From the NCBI GenBank assembly GCA_002422685.1, contig DITC01000012.1:1-16217 (forward strand): DNA of 16,217 nucleotides. The letters are read 5' to 3'. The notes under the pieces were generated by a model that made no database searches, was not told the origin of the DNA, and saw only the letters and a list, made by a program, of their open reading frames with translations. A program made the translations under genes and the position numbers. Below are positions 1 through 7,395 of this stretch, piece after piece. Numbering within the stretch: position 1 is the first letter of the stretch; every line of letters starts with the position of its first letter. This DNA is from Thauera sp. UBA6194 (lineage in GTDB: Bacteria > Pseudomonadota > Gammaproteobacteria > Burkholderiales > Rhodocyclaceae).

Positions 1-595
1 GGTGCTGACCATCGTCAGCGCGACGGTGGCGAGCATGATGTGCGCCGCGGCCACGCAGGGCTTCTTCATCGCCAAGAACCGCCTCCACGAGACGCTGATC
101 CTGCTGCTGGTGACCTTCACGCTGTTCCGCCCGGGCTTCTGGATGGACATGGTGCATCCGCCCTTCGAAGAGGTGCCGCCGACCGAGCTCACGCGCCTGG
201 TCGAGGAGGCGCCGCGCAACGCGAACCTGCGCGTGTGGGTCGAGGGCATGAACCTCGAGGGCGAGGACATCGCCAAGGGCGTGCTGCTGCCGCTGGGCGA
301 GCCGGGCACCGCGCGTGAGCGCCTGGGCAAGATGGGCCTGACGGTGATGAGCCTGGGCGATCAGGTGCAGGTGGCGGCGGTGCGCTTCGGCAGCCCGGCC
401 GAGAAGCTGGGCCTGGAGCAGGGCTTCGCGATCGCCAGCATCGAGCTGCCCGCGGCCGACCGGCCCGACAAGGAGTGGATGTACCTGCCCGCCTTCGCGC
501 TGCTCGCGCTCGTGTGGGCGATGCAGAAACCGCGCCAGCGCAAGCGCGAGGCGGAGAGCGCCGCGGCGCGTGCCGCCGAACGCACGCAGGCCTGA
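1..595 (+). CDS. TRAP transporter fused permease, C-terminal part with DUF3394-like domain (5' truncated)
   Basis: This is the last ~197 residues of a secondary uptake transporter; the gene begins left of the window and the first full codon is at base 2. Visible are two membrane segments near residues 4-22 and 30-47, then a soluble stretch of ~100 residues, a last hydrophobic helix near 158-174, and a highly charged Arg/Lys/Glu/Ala tail. The soluble part has a PDZ-like patch (FGSPAEKLGLEQGF, about residues 128-141). This arrangement matches the C-terminal DUF3394 region found on fused DctQM-type TRAP permeases, which usually work with a TAXI periplasmic binding protein to import carboxylates with a sodium gradient. 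The binding protein is not visible and may lie upstream. The gene sits 43 bases before an enoyl-CoA hydratase and is probably co-transcribed with it, suggesting that it imports the acid degraded by the following enzymes. The family call is fairly sure; the substrate is unknown. Confidence 0.8.
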   Translation, partial: VLTIVSATVASMMCAAATQGFFIAKNRLHETLILLLVTFTLFRPGFWMDMVHPPFEEVPPTELTRLVEEAPRNANLRVWVEGMNLEGEDIAKGVLLPLGEPGTARERLGKMGLTVMSLGDQVQVAAVRFGSPAEKLGLEQGFAIASIELPAADRPDKEWMYLPAFALLALVWAMQKPRQRKREAESAAARAAERTQA

Positions 596-638
596 GCCAC
601 CGATCCATGCTTCCTCCCACCCCCGACAGGAGACCCCG

Positions 639-1421
639 ATGAGCTACGAAACCATCCTCTACGCGCTGCGCGACGGCATCGCCGAAATCCGGCTGAATCG
701 CCCGCAACGCCTCAACGCCGTCACCCAGCAGCTGTACGACGAACTCAACGACGCCCTGACCCGTGCCGAGCGCGACGGCGACGCGCGCGTGGTGCTGATC
801 ACCGGCGAGGGCCGCGCCTTCTGCGTCGGCGCCGACCTCAAGGCGCACAAGGTCGGCCGCACCGCCTTCGACCGCCGCCAGTACCTCAAGGGCGAGCAGG
901 ACGCCTGCCACCGCCTGCTGCACATGAAGACGCCGGTGATCGCCGCGGTCAATGGCTACGCGCTCGGCGCCGGCGCCGAGATCGCGATCGCGTCCGACTT
1001 CATGCTGATGGCCGAGAGCGCGCAGATCGGCCTGCCCGAGATCTCGATCGGCAACTTCCTCGGTGGCGGCGTCACCTGGCTGCTGCCGCGCCTGGTGGGG
1101 CTGGCCAAGGCGCGCGAGCTGGTTTTCCTCGGCGAGCGCATCAAGGGCGAGGAGGCGGTGCGCATCGGGCTGGCCAACCGCGTGTTCGCGGACGAAGGCT
1201 TTCTCGATGCCGCGCGCGAGTTCGCGCGCAAGGTGGCGGGCAAGGCGCCGTTCTCGATGCAGCTCGCCAAGGAGCAGTTGAACCTGTCGGCCGAGCGCAC
1301 GCTCGACGCCTGCCTCACCGCCGAGCTCGAGGGCATGATGTTCGTCGGCACGACGAAGGATTGGCAAGAAGGCGTGGATGCCTTTGCCGAGAAGCGCGCA
1401 CCCGTCTTCAAGGGGGAATGA
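639..1421 (+). CDS. Enoyl-CoA hydratase/isomerase (crotonase family), canonical active site
   Basis: A 260-residue crotonase-fold enzyme, expected to add water across the 2,3 double bond of an enoyl-CoA in a cytoplasmic beta-oxidation-type pathway. The oxyanion-hole region is AFCVGADLK (60-68) and the second signature NGYALGAGAEIAIASD starts at 105. Glu114 and Glu134 (in GLPEI) align with Glu144 and Glu164, the two catalytic acids of rat mitochondrial hydratase, so true hydratase activity is plausible. The start at 639 is chosen because AGGAG (628-632) stands six bases upstream; an in-frame extension to 570 would overlap the permease gene and lacks such a site. The stop is four bases before the acyl-CoA ligase start, so the two are almost certainly translated from one message. 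The acyl chain specificity (aliphatic or arylpropenoyl) cannot be read from the sequence. Confidence 0.93.
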   Translation: MSYETILYALRDGIAEIRLNRPQRLNAVTQQLYDELNDALTRAERDGDARVVLITGEGRAFCVGADLKAHKVGRTAFDRRQYLKGEQDACHRLLHMKTPVIAAVNGYALGAGAEIAIASDFMLMAESAQIGLPEISIGNFLGGGVTWLLPRLVGLAKARELVFLGERIKGEEAVRIGLANRVFADEGFLDAAREFARKVAGKAPFSMQLAKEQLNLSAERTLDACLTAELEGMMFVGTTKDWQEGVDAFAEKRAPVFKGE

Positions 1422-1425
1422 CACG

Positions 1426-3606
1426 ATGACCGAGACGACAACCCAGACCGCACCCGCCCACAAGAGCGCCCTGCACGACTTCCTCGCGCCCGACTCGATC
1501 GCCATCGTCGGCGCCTCGGCCGACCCCACCAAGCGCGGCTACAAGGCCATGGTCGGCCTCATCAAGGGCAACTACCGCGGCAAGGTCTACCCGATCAACC
1601 CCAAGGTGCCCGAGATCCTCGGCGTGCCCACCTGCGCCTCGCTCGACGATGTGCCCGGCCCGATCGACCTCGCGCTGATCTGCACGCCGGCCAAGACCCT
1701 GCCCGGGCTGATGGCGGAATGCGGGCGCAAGAGTGTGAAGGGCGCGGTGATCCTCGCCAGCGGCTTTCGCGAGACCGGCGCCGAGGGCGCAAAACTCGAG
1801 CAGGAGGTGCTCGACGCCGCGCGTGCCGGCGGCGTGCGCATCATCGGTCCCAACACCTCGGGCATGTTCAACCTGCACAAGAACGTGAACCTGCTCGACC
1901 TGCGCACGGCCAAGCCGGGTGACATCGGCTTCATCTCGCAGTCGGGCAACATGCTGCTGTCGCTGGTGCTCGAGGCCGAATACAACGGCCATGTGGGCTT
2001 CTCCACCTACGTCGGCCCGGGCAACCAGACCGACGTGGGCTTCAACGACTACCTGCGCTATCTGGGCGAGGACGAGCACACGCGCGTGGCCACGCTCTAC
2101 GTGGAGGGCTTCCGCGACGGCCAGCGCTTCCTGCAGGCGGCGCGCGAGATCACGCCGGTGAAGCCGGTGGTGGTGTACAAGTCCGGCGCCACCGAGCTCG
2201 GCAAGAAGGCCGCCAGCTCGCATACCGGCGCGCTCGCCGGCAGCTACGCGATGACGGTAGACCTGCTGCGTCAGGTCGGCGTGAGCGTGGTGCACAACTC
2301 CGACGAGATCCTGCCCGTGGCCGAAGGCCTGGCGCTGATGCAGCAGGCGCGCGGCAAGCGGGTCGCGGTGATCGCCGACGGCGGCGGCCAGGCCACCATC
2401 ACCTCCGACCGCCTGTCCGAGGCCGGGCTCGAGCTCGCCGAACTCTCCGAGGCCACGCGCAAGCGCCTGGCCGGGATCCTGTTCCCGCAGGCCTCGCTGG
2501 TGAATCCGGTGGACGTGGCTGGCAGCTCGGACGCCGACCCCGAAGTGCTCGCGCGCTGCGTGGAGATCGTGGCCGACGACGACAACGTGGATGCGGTGTT
2601 CCTGGTCGGCATGTTCGGCGGCTATCACACCCGCTTCGCCGAATCGCTGCTCGGCGGCGAGATGCGTACGGCCGAATCCATGATCGAGTTCGCCCGCCGC
2701 GGCGACAAGCCGCTGGTGATCTACAGCCTGTACGCGCCGGTCAAGCCGCCCGCGCTGCGCCGTCTGCACGAGGCCGGCGTGCCGGTGTATGCCTCGATCG
2801 AATACGCGGTGAAGGTGCTGCAGGCGCTGGGCGAGCGCGGCCAGTACCTCGCCTGGCAGCACGGCCAGCCGTTGCAGGAAAGCGTGGCGCCCGACGAGAC
2901 CATGAAGGCCATGTTCTCGCGCGCCCAGACCGAAGGCCGCGACCTGTACGAGTACGAGGCCAAGACCCTGCTGCGTACCCACGGCGTGGCGGTGGCGGGC
3001 GAAGTCGTGGCCCGCACGCCCGACGAGCTCGCCGCGGCGGTGGCCGAGTTCGGCGAGCAGGCGCTGGCGATGAAGGTCGTCTCCAAGGACATCCTGCACA
3101 AGTCCGACGCCGGTGGCGTCAAGCTCAACCTGGTCGGCGAGGCCGCGCTGCGCGAGGCCTTCGAGCAGATCATGGCGAGCTGCCGCGCCTACGACGCCAA
3201 CGCCGACATCCGCGGCGTGCTGGTGACGCCGATGGCGAAGAAGGGCACCGAGGTCATCGTCGGCGTGGTGCGCGACCCGATCTTCGGCCCGGTGCTGATG
3301 TTCGGCCTCGGCGGTATCTTCGTCGAGATCCTCGAGGACGTGGCTTTTCGCGCCATCCCGCTGTCGCGCCGCGACGCCGAGTCCATGGTCGAGCAGCTCA
3401 AGGCGCGCAAGATCCTCGCCGGTGTGCGCGGCGAGCCGCCGGTCGACAAGGCCGCGCTGGTCGAGCTGCTGCTCAAGGTGTCGAGCATCGTCACCGCCTA
3501 CCCGCAGCTCTCCGAGCTCGATCTGAACCCGGTCATCGCCTACCCTGAGGGCTACGCCGTGGTCGATGCCCGCATCATCACCAACCGCAGCGTGCTCAAC
3601 CCCTGA
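1426..3606 (+). CDS. Acetate--CoA ligase family protein, ADP-forming acyl-CoA synthetase, fused alpha-beta
   Basis: A 726-residue single-chain acyl-CoA synthetase of the NDP-forming family, which joins a carboxylic acid to CoA with ATP going to ADP and phosphate through a phosphohistidine. Domain order is an N-terminal CoA-binding Rossmann domain (IAIVGASADPTKRGY near 24-38), succinyl-CoA-ligase-like domains carrying SSHTGALAGS with the probable phosphorylated His266, and an ATP-grasp domain from about 493 with the signature HKSDAGGVKL (His558). The usual GPNC motif after the CoA-binding domain reads GPNTSG here. The start at 1426 is preceded by AGGGGGAA, which overlaps the end of the upstream hydratase; the 16-residue in-frame extension lies inside that gene. 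Its place between two crotonases and behind a TRAP permease points to activation of an imported acid for beta-oxidation-like breakdown rather than acetate production. The acid is unknown. Confidence 0.92.
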   Translation: MTETTTQTAPAHKSALHDFLAPDSIAIVGASADPTKRGYKAMVGLIKGNYRGKVYPINPKVPEILGVPTCASLDDVPGPIDLALICTPAKTLPGLMAECGRKSVKGAVILASGFRETGAEGAKLEQEVLDAARAGGVRIIGPNTSGMFNLHKNVNLLDLRTAKPGDIGFISQSGNMLLSLVLEAEYNGHVGFSTYVGPGNQTDVGFNDYLRYLGEDEHTRVATLYVEGFRDGQRFLQAAREITPVKPVVVYKSGATELGKKAASSHTGALAGSYAMTVDLLRQVGVSVVHNSDEILPVAEGLALMQQARGKRVAVIADGGGQATITSDRLSEAGLELAELSEATRKRLAGILFPQASLVNPVDVAGSSDADPEVLARCVEIVADDDNVDAVFLVGMFGGYHTRFAESLLGGEMRTAESMIEFARRGDKPLVIYSLYAPVKPPALRRLHEAGVPVYASIEYAVKVLQALGERGQYLAWQHGQPLQESVAPDETMKAMFSRAQTEGRDLYEYEAKTLLRTHGVAVAGEVVARTPDELAAAVAEFGEQALAMKVVSKDILHKSDAGGVKLNLVGEAALREAFEQIMASCRAYDANADIRGVLVTPMAKKGTEVIVGVVRDPIFGPVLMFGLGGIFVEILEDVAFRAIPLSRRDAESMVEQLKARKILAGVRGEPPVDKAALVELLLKVSSIVTAYPQLSELDLNPVIAYPEGYAVVDARIITNRSVLNP

Positions 3607-3617
3607 GAGGACCGTCC

Positions 3618-4415
3618 ATGAACCTGCCCCAACTCACCGACGCGCTGCTCGACCTCGACAATCGCGTCGCCACCCTTACCTTCAACCGCGACGACCTGCG
3701 CAACGCGCTCACCGGCTCGGCGCTGATCGACGACCTCTGCGCCGTGGCCGACTGGATCAACGGCTGCGACGAGGTCTCGGTGCTGGTGATGACCGGCGCC
3801 GGCGCGGCCTTTTCCTCCGGCGGCAACGTCAAGGACATGGCCGAGCGCGGCGGCGACTTCGCCGGCGACGTGGCCGAGGTCGCCACCCGCTACCGCCGCG
3901 GCATCCAGCGCATCCCGCTCGCGCTGCAGGCGGTGGAGGTGCCGATCATCGCCGCGGTCAACGGTCCGGCGATCGGCGCCGGCTTCGACCTCGCCAACAT
4001 GGCCGACATCCGCATCGCGTCGACGAAGGCGAAGTTCGGCGAGACCTTCCTCAACCTCGGCATCATCCCCGGCGACGGCGGCGCGTGGTTCATGCAGCGT
4101 CTGATCGGCTACCAGCAGGCTTTCGAGCTCACGCTATCGGGGCGCATCGTCGGCGCCGAAGAGGCCAAGGCGCTGGGCATCGTGCTCGACGTGGTCGAGC
4201 CGGATCAGCTGCTGCCGCGCGCCCAGGCCCTGGCCGCGCGCTTTGCCGCCCAGCCGCCCAAGGCCCTGCGCCTGACCAAGCGCCTGATGAAGATGGCGCA
4301 GCGCATGGAGCTGAAGGACTTCCTCGACCTGTGCGCGGCTTTCCAGGGCATGTGCCACAACGAGCCCGAGCACCTCGACGCGGTGCATCGCATGCTGGCG
4401 GCGCAGAAGCGCTGA
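3618..4415 (+). CDS. Enoyl-CoA hydratase/isomerase family protein, divergent active site
   Basis: A 265-residue crotonase-fold protein, last gene of the catabolic operon. The fold is clear from AFSSGGNVKDM (oxyanion loop, about 64-74), NGPAIGAGFDLANMAD (from about 115) and LGIIPGDGG. The two positions that hold catalytic glutamates in classical hydratases differ: the first is Asp124 and the second is Phe144, with a nearby Glu142 in the stretch FGETF. It may therefore use Glu142 or Asp124, or catalyse another crotonase-type reaction (isomerase, retro-aldol, hydrolase); the sequence does not decide. GAGAGG (3605-3610) lies seven bases before the ATG and overlaps the stop of the ligase gene, so translation is probably coupled. 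It is only distantly similar to the first crotonase, so recent local duplication is unlikely. A strong terminator follows. Confidence 0.9.
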   Translation: MNLPQLTDALLDLDNRVATLTFNRDDLRNALTGSALIDDLCAVADWINGCDEVSVLVMTGAGAAFSSGGNVKDMAERGGDFAGDVAEVATRYRRGIQRIPLALQAVEVPIIAAVNGPAIGAGFDLANMADIRIASTKAKFGETFLNLGIIPGDGGAWFMQRLIGYQQAFELTLSGRIVGAEEAKALGIVLDVVEPDQLLPRAQALAARFAAQPPKALRLTKRLMKMAQRMELKDFLDLCAAFQGMCHNEPEHLDAVHRMLAAQKR

Positions 4416-4422
4416 ACCGTGC

Positions 4423-4458
4423 GTGCCGCCGCGCCCACGGTGCGGCGGCACGGTTTTT
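4423..4458 (+). terminator. Rho-independent terminator of the catabolic operon
   Basis: A ten-base-pair perfect stem (GTGCCGCCGC at 4423-4432 with GCGGCGGCAC at 4442-4451) closes a nine-base loop and is followed by GG and five T (4454-4458). It starts eight bases after the stop of the second crotonase. An alternative stem using AACCGTGC (4415-4422) and GCACGGTT (4448-4455) is also possible. It separates the CoA-ligase operon from mnmG. Confidence 0.9.
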
Positions 4459-4516
4459 ATTGCCCGGATAAGCTGCTGTTTAAAATGTGAAATTCCGTGA
4501 AACACCGGCGCGGAAC

Positions 4517-4546
4517 CTGTTCGCGCGGGCGCTGAAGGCGTAGAAT
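4517..4546 (+). promoter_or_regulatory. Putative mnmG promoter
   Basis: TAGAAT at 4541-4546 matches the sigma70 -10 box at five of six positions and would give a leader of about 30 bases before the mnmG ATG. No good -35 box is present at the expected distance (the 4517-4523 region reads CTGTTCG), so the call rests mainly on the -10 and on the need for a promoter after the terminator. A weaker alternative is TTGCCC (4460-4465) with TAAAAT (4481-4486), whose spacer of 15 is short. Confidence 0.35.
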
Positions 4547-4584
4547 CACGCCCCTTGTTCACGCCTCGCAGCACGGAGCGCCCC

Positions 4585-6543
4585 ATGCTCTACCCCACCC
4601 GTTTCGATGTCATCGTGGTCGGCGGCGGTCACGCCGGGACCGAGGCCGCGCTCGCCGCGGCGCGCATGGGCGCGGCCACGCTGCTGCTCACCCACAACAT
4701 CGAGACGCTCGGCGCGATGAGCTGCAACCCCTCGATCGGCGGCATCGGCAAGGGCCACCTGGTCAAGGAGGTCGATGCACTCGGCGGCGCGATGGCGGCG
4801 GCCACCGACGAGGGCGGCATCCAGTTCCGCATCCTCAACGCCTCCAAGGGGCCGGCGGTGCGCGCCACCCGCGCCCAGGCCGACCGCGTGCTGTACAAGG
4901 CGGCGATCCGCCGGCGGCTGGAGAACCAGCCCAAGCTGTGGCTGTTCCAGCAGGCGGTGGACGACCTCACCGTGGTCGGCGACCGCGTCACCGGCGTGGT
5001 CACCCAGATCGGCCTGCGCTTCGAGGCGCCGGCGGTGGTGCTGACCGCGGGCACCTTCCTCAATGGCCTGGTGCACGTGGGGATGCAGAATTACTCCGCC
5101 GGGCGAGCGGGCGATCCGCCGGCGATCTCGCTCGGCGCGCGGTTGAAGGAATTGAAGCTGCCGCAGGGCCGGCTCAAGACCGGCACGCCGCCGCGGCTGG
5201 ACGCGCGCACCATCGACTTTTCGGTGATGACGGTGCAGCCGGGCGACGACCCGGTGCCGGTGTTCAGCTTCCTCGGCCGTCCCGAGCAGCACCCGCGCCA
5301 GCTGCCGTGCTGGATGACACAGACCAACGCAGGCACGCACGACATCATTCGCGCCAACCTCGACCGCTCACCGATGTATTCCGGCGTGATCGAGGGCGTC
5401 GGCCCGCGCTACTGCCCGTCGATCGAGGACAAGATCCACCGCTTCGCCGACAAGGACAGCCACAACATCTTCCTCGAGCCCGAGGGTCTGGAGACGCACG
5501 AGATCTACCCCAACGGGATCTCGACCTCGCTGCCCTTCGACCTGCAGCTGCAGATCGTGCGCAGCATCCGCGGCCTGGAGAACGCGCACATCCTGCGCCC
5601 GGGCTACGCGATCGAGTACGACTACTTCGACCCGCGCAACCTCAAGTCCAGCCTGGAGACCAAGTCGATCGGCGGGCTCTTCTTCGCCGGGCAGATCAAC
5701 GGCACCACCGGCTACGAGGAAGCCGCCGCGCAAGGCCTGCTCGCCGGCGCCAACGCCGCGCTGCAGGTGCAGGGTCGCGAGCCCTGGTGCCCGCGCCGCG
5801 ACGAGGCCTATCTGGGCGTGCTGGTGGACGACCTCATCACGCGCGGCGTGTCCGAGCCTTACCGCATGTTCACCTCGCGCGCCGAGTATCGGCTGAGCCT
5901 GCGCGAGGACAACGCCGACCTTCGCCTGACCGAGAAGGGGCGCGAGCTCGGGCTGGTCGACGACGCGCGCTGGGCCGCCTTCTGCGCCAAGCGCGAGGCG
6001 ATCGAGCGCGGCACGGCGCAGTTGAAGGCAGCGTGGGCTCGGCCGGAGGCGATTCCCGCCGAAGACCAGCAGCGCGTGCTCGGCAAGGCGCTCGAGCGCG
6101 AGCAGCGCTACTTCGAGCTGCTGCGCCGGCCCGAGACCAGCTACGCATCGCTGATGAGCCTGCCCGGCGCGCCCGACGCGCGCGAGACCGACCCGCAGGT
6201 CATCGAGCAGATCGAGATCGCCGCCAAGTACCAGGGCTACATCGACCGCCAGCAGGAGGAGGTGGCCAAGCAGGCCCAGGCCGAGGCGATGCGTCTGCCG
6301 GCCGAGCTCGACTACAGCCAGGTGCGTGGGCTGTCCAAGGAAGTGCAGCAGAAGCTCGATCAGCACAAGCCCGAGACCATCGGCCAGGCCGGCCGCATCC
6401 AGGGCGTGACCCCGGCGGCGATCTCGCTGCTGCTGGTGTGGCTCAAGCGGCGTGAGCTGACGGCGCGCGCAGGAGGCGAGGCTGCGCCCGAGGGCGCCGC
6501 AGCGGACGTCGCGCCGACCGCCACGCGGAGGCCCGCAGCATGA
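4585..6543 (+). CDS. mnmG: tRNA uridine-5-carboxymethylaminomethyl(34) synthesis enzyme MnmG (GidA)
   Basis: A 652-residue FAD enzyme which, with the GTPase MnmE, installs the carboxymethylaminomethyl group on the wobble uridine (U34) of certain tRNAs in the cytoplasm. The FAD-binding Rossmann motif GGGHAGTEAALAAARMG starts at residue 13. The two functional cysteines known from the E. coli enzyme, Cys47 (in SCNPSIGGIGKG) and Cys277 (in GVGPRYCPSIEDK), fall at exactly the same numbers here. FAGQINGTTGYEEAAAQG and TSRAEYRLSLREDNADLRL are also typical. The start at 4585 is chosen because GGAG (4575-4578) is six bases away and the protein then begins MLYPTRFDVIVVGGG as in the family; a TTG ten codons upstream is rejected. 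The C-terminus carries an Ala/Gly/Pro-rich tail of roughly 20 residues not needed in E. coli MnmG (about 629 residues). The last four bases overlap rsmG. Confidence 0.98.
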   Translation: MLYPTRFDVIVVGGGHAGTEAALAAARMGAATLLLTHNIETLGAMSCNPSIGGIGKGHLVKEVDALGGAMAAATDEGGIQFRILNASKGPAVRATRAQADRVLYKAAIRRRLENQPKLWLFQQAVDDLTVVGDRVTGVVTQIGLRFEAPAVVLTAGTFLNGLVHVGMQNYSAGRAGDPPAISLGARLKELKLPQGRLKTGTPPRLDARTIDFSVMTVQPGDDPVPVFSFLGRPEQHPRQLPCWMTQTNAGTHDIIRANLDRSPMYSGVIEGVGPRYCPSIEDKIHRFADKDSHNIFLEPEGLETHEIYPNGISTSLPFDLQLQIVRSIRGLENAHILRPGYAIEYDYFDPRNLKSSLETKSIGGLFFAGQINGTTGYEEAAAQGLLAGANAALQVQGREPWCPRRDEAYLGVLVDDLITRGVSEPYRMFTSRAEYRLSLREDNADLRLTEKGRELGLVDDARWAAFCAKREAIERGTAQLKAAWARPEAIPAEDQQRVLGKALEREQRYFELLRRPETSYASLMSLPGAPDARETDPQVIEQIEIAAKYQGYIDRQQEEVAKQAQAEAMRLPAELDYSQVRGLSKEVQQKLDQHKPETIGQAGRIQGVTPAAISLLLVWLKRRELTARAGGEAAPEGAAADVAPTATRRPAA

Positions 6544-7193
6544 GCGGCCGCCTCCAGCCTTACGCCACCCAGCTCGCCGACGGCAGCGCCGCGCTCGGCC
6601 TCGCGCTGCCGCAGGAGATCGTCGACCGCCTGCTCGCCTTCGGCGAGCTGCTGCTGAAGTGGAACAAGGTCTACAACCTGACCGCGATCCGCGGCCCGCA
6701 GGAGCTGATCACCCATCACCTGCTCGACTCACTCGCGGTGCTGCCGCATCTGACGACGGTGAACCGGCTCGCCGACATCGGCTCCGGCGGCGGCCTGCCG
6801 GGGGTGGTGCTGGCGATCGTGCGCCCCGGGCTGGTGGTGAGCTCGATCGAGACCGTGGGCAAGAAGGCGAGCTTTCAGCAGCAGGCAAAGATCGAGCTCG
6901 GGCTGGGCAATTTAACCGTGCTCAACAAGCGCGTCGAGCAGGTGCAGCCCGATGCGCTGCCCGGTGGCGCGGCCGAGGGCGTGATCTCGCGAGCGTTTTC
7001 CAGCCTGGCCGATTTCGTGAACCTCTCAGGCCACCTCGTTACCGAGGGGGGCGCGCTGTATGCGATGAAGGGCGTCAATCCGGCCGACGAGATCGCCGCG
7101 CTGCCTGCCGGCTGGGCGGTGGCCGAAACCCACGCGCTGGTGGTGCCTGGCCTGGGGGCCGAGCGTCATCTGCTCGTCATCCGCCGCGCGTGA
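6540..7193 (+). CDS. rsmG: 16S rRNA (guanine(527)-N(7))-methyltransferase RsmG (GidB)
   Basis: A 217-residue S-adenosylmethionine-dependent methyltransferase that makes m7G527 in 16S rRNA; loss of this methyl group is a known cause of low-level streptomycin resistance in other bacteria. The SAM-binding glycine motif GSGGGLPGVVLAI begins near residue 81, preceded by the family motif HHLLDSLAVL (about 58-67). NKVYNLTAI near 40 is also typical. Length is close to the 207 residues of the E. coli protein. The ATG lies in an ATGA overlap with the mnmG stop, with GGAGG (6527-6531) eight bases upstream, so it is translationally coupled to mnmG. The pairing mnmG-rsmG upstream of parAB is a conserved bacterial arrangement. 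Confidence 0.97.
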   Translation: MSGRLQPYATQLADGSAALGLALPQEIVDRLLAFGELLLKWNKVYNLTAIRGPQELITHHLLDSLAVLPHLTTVNRLADIGSGGGLPGVVLAIVRPGLVVSSIETVGKKASFQQQAKIELGLGNLTVLNKRVEQVQPDALPGGAAEGVISRAFSSLADFVNLSGHLVTEGGALYAMKGVNPADEIAALPAGWAVAETHALVVPGLGAERHLLVIRRA

Positions 7194-7241
7194 TGATGGT
7201 GCGGGATGGCGTGAAAACGAGCGTGGCGGAGCGCGTCCTGC

Positions 7242-7262
7242 GCGCGAGCGCCGCACTCGCGC
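7242..7262. other. Stem-loop in the rsmG-parA spacer (7194-7395)
   Basis: GCGCGAG (7242-7248) and CTCGCGC (7256-7262) form a seven-base-pair stem with a seven-base loop. No T-run follows, so it is not an ordinary intrinsic terminator. The rest of this ~200-base spacer holds no gene I can support. TACACT at 7336-7341 could be a -10 box for parA, but no convincing -35 box accompanies it. Confidence 0.35.
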
Positions 7263-7395
7263 CCACGCCCTCGGTGGTGGCGCGCCTGCGGGGCCGACAG
7301 GACGACGGCCCGGCTGCTGCACTGCCGCATTGAAGTACACTCCGGGTTTTGCGCCTCGTGCGCAGCCCTCGCTAACGGACAAGCCTGATTCGACC

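Noticed and set aside
1408..3099. Long - strand open frame (563 codons) under the acyl-CoA ligase gene, and a similar 447-codon one at 189-1532
   Set aside because: Both are antisense shadows of genes with clear motifs; their composition is low-complexity and there is no ribosome site or family signal.
4459..4584. Search for oriC / DnaA boxes around mnmG and in the other spacers
   Set aside because: No TTATCCACA-like box cluster was seen. The nearest look-alike (TTATCC near 10849, inside atpI) is single and incomplete.
5069..5084. CACGTG core with flanks resembling parS, inside mnmG
   Set aside because: Only about nine of sixteen positions match the consensus and the right half is poor. It lies in conserved coding sequence.
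4938..6455. 505-codon + strand frame inside mnmG
   Set aside because: It is out of frame within a gene that keeps all MnmG motifs, and its translation is Arg/Ala/Pro-rich noise.
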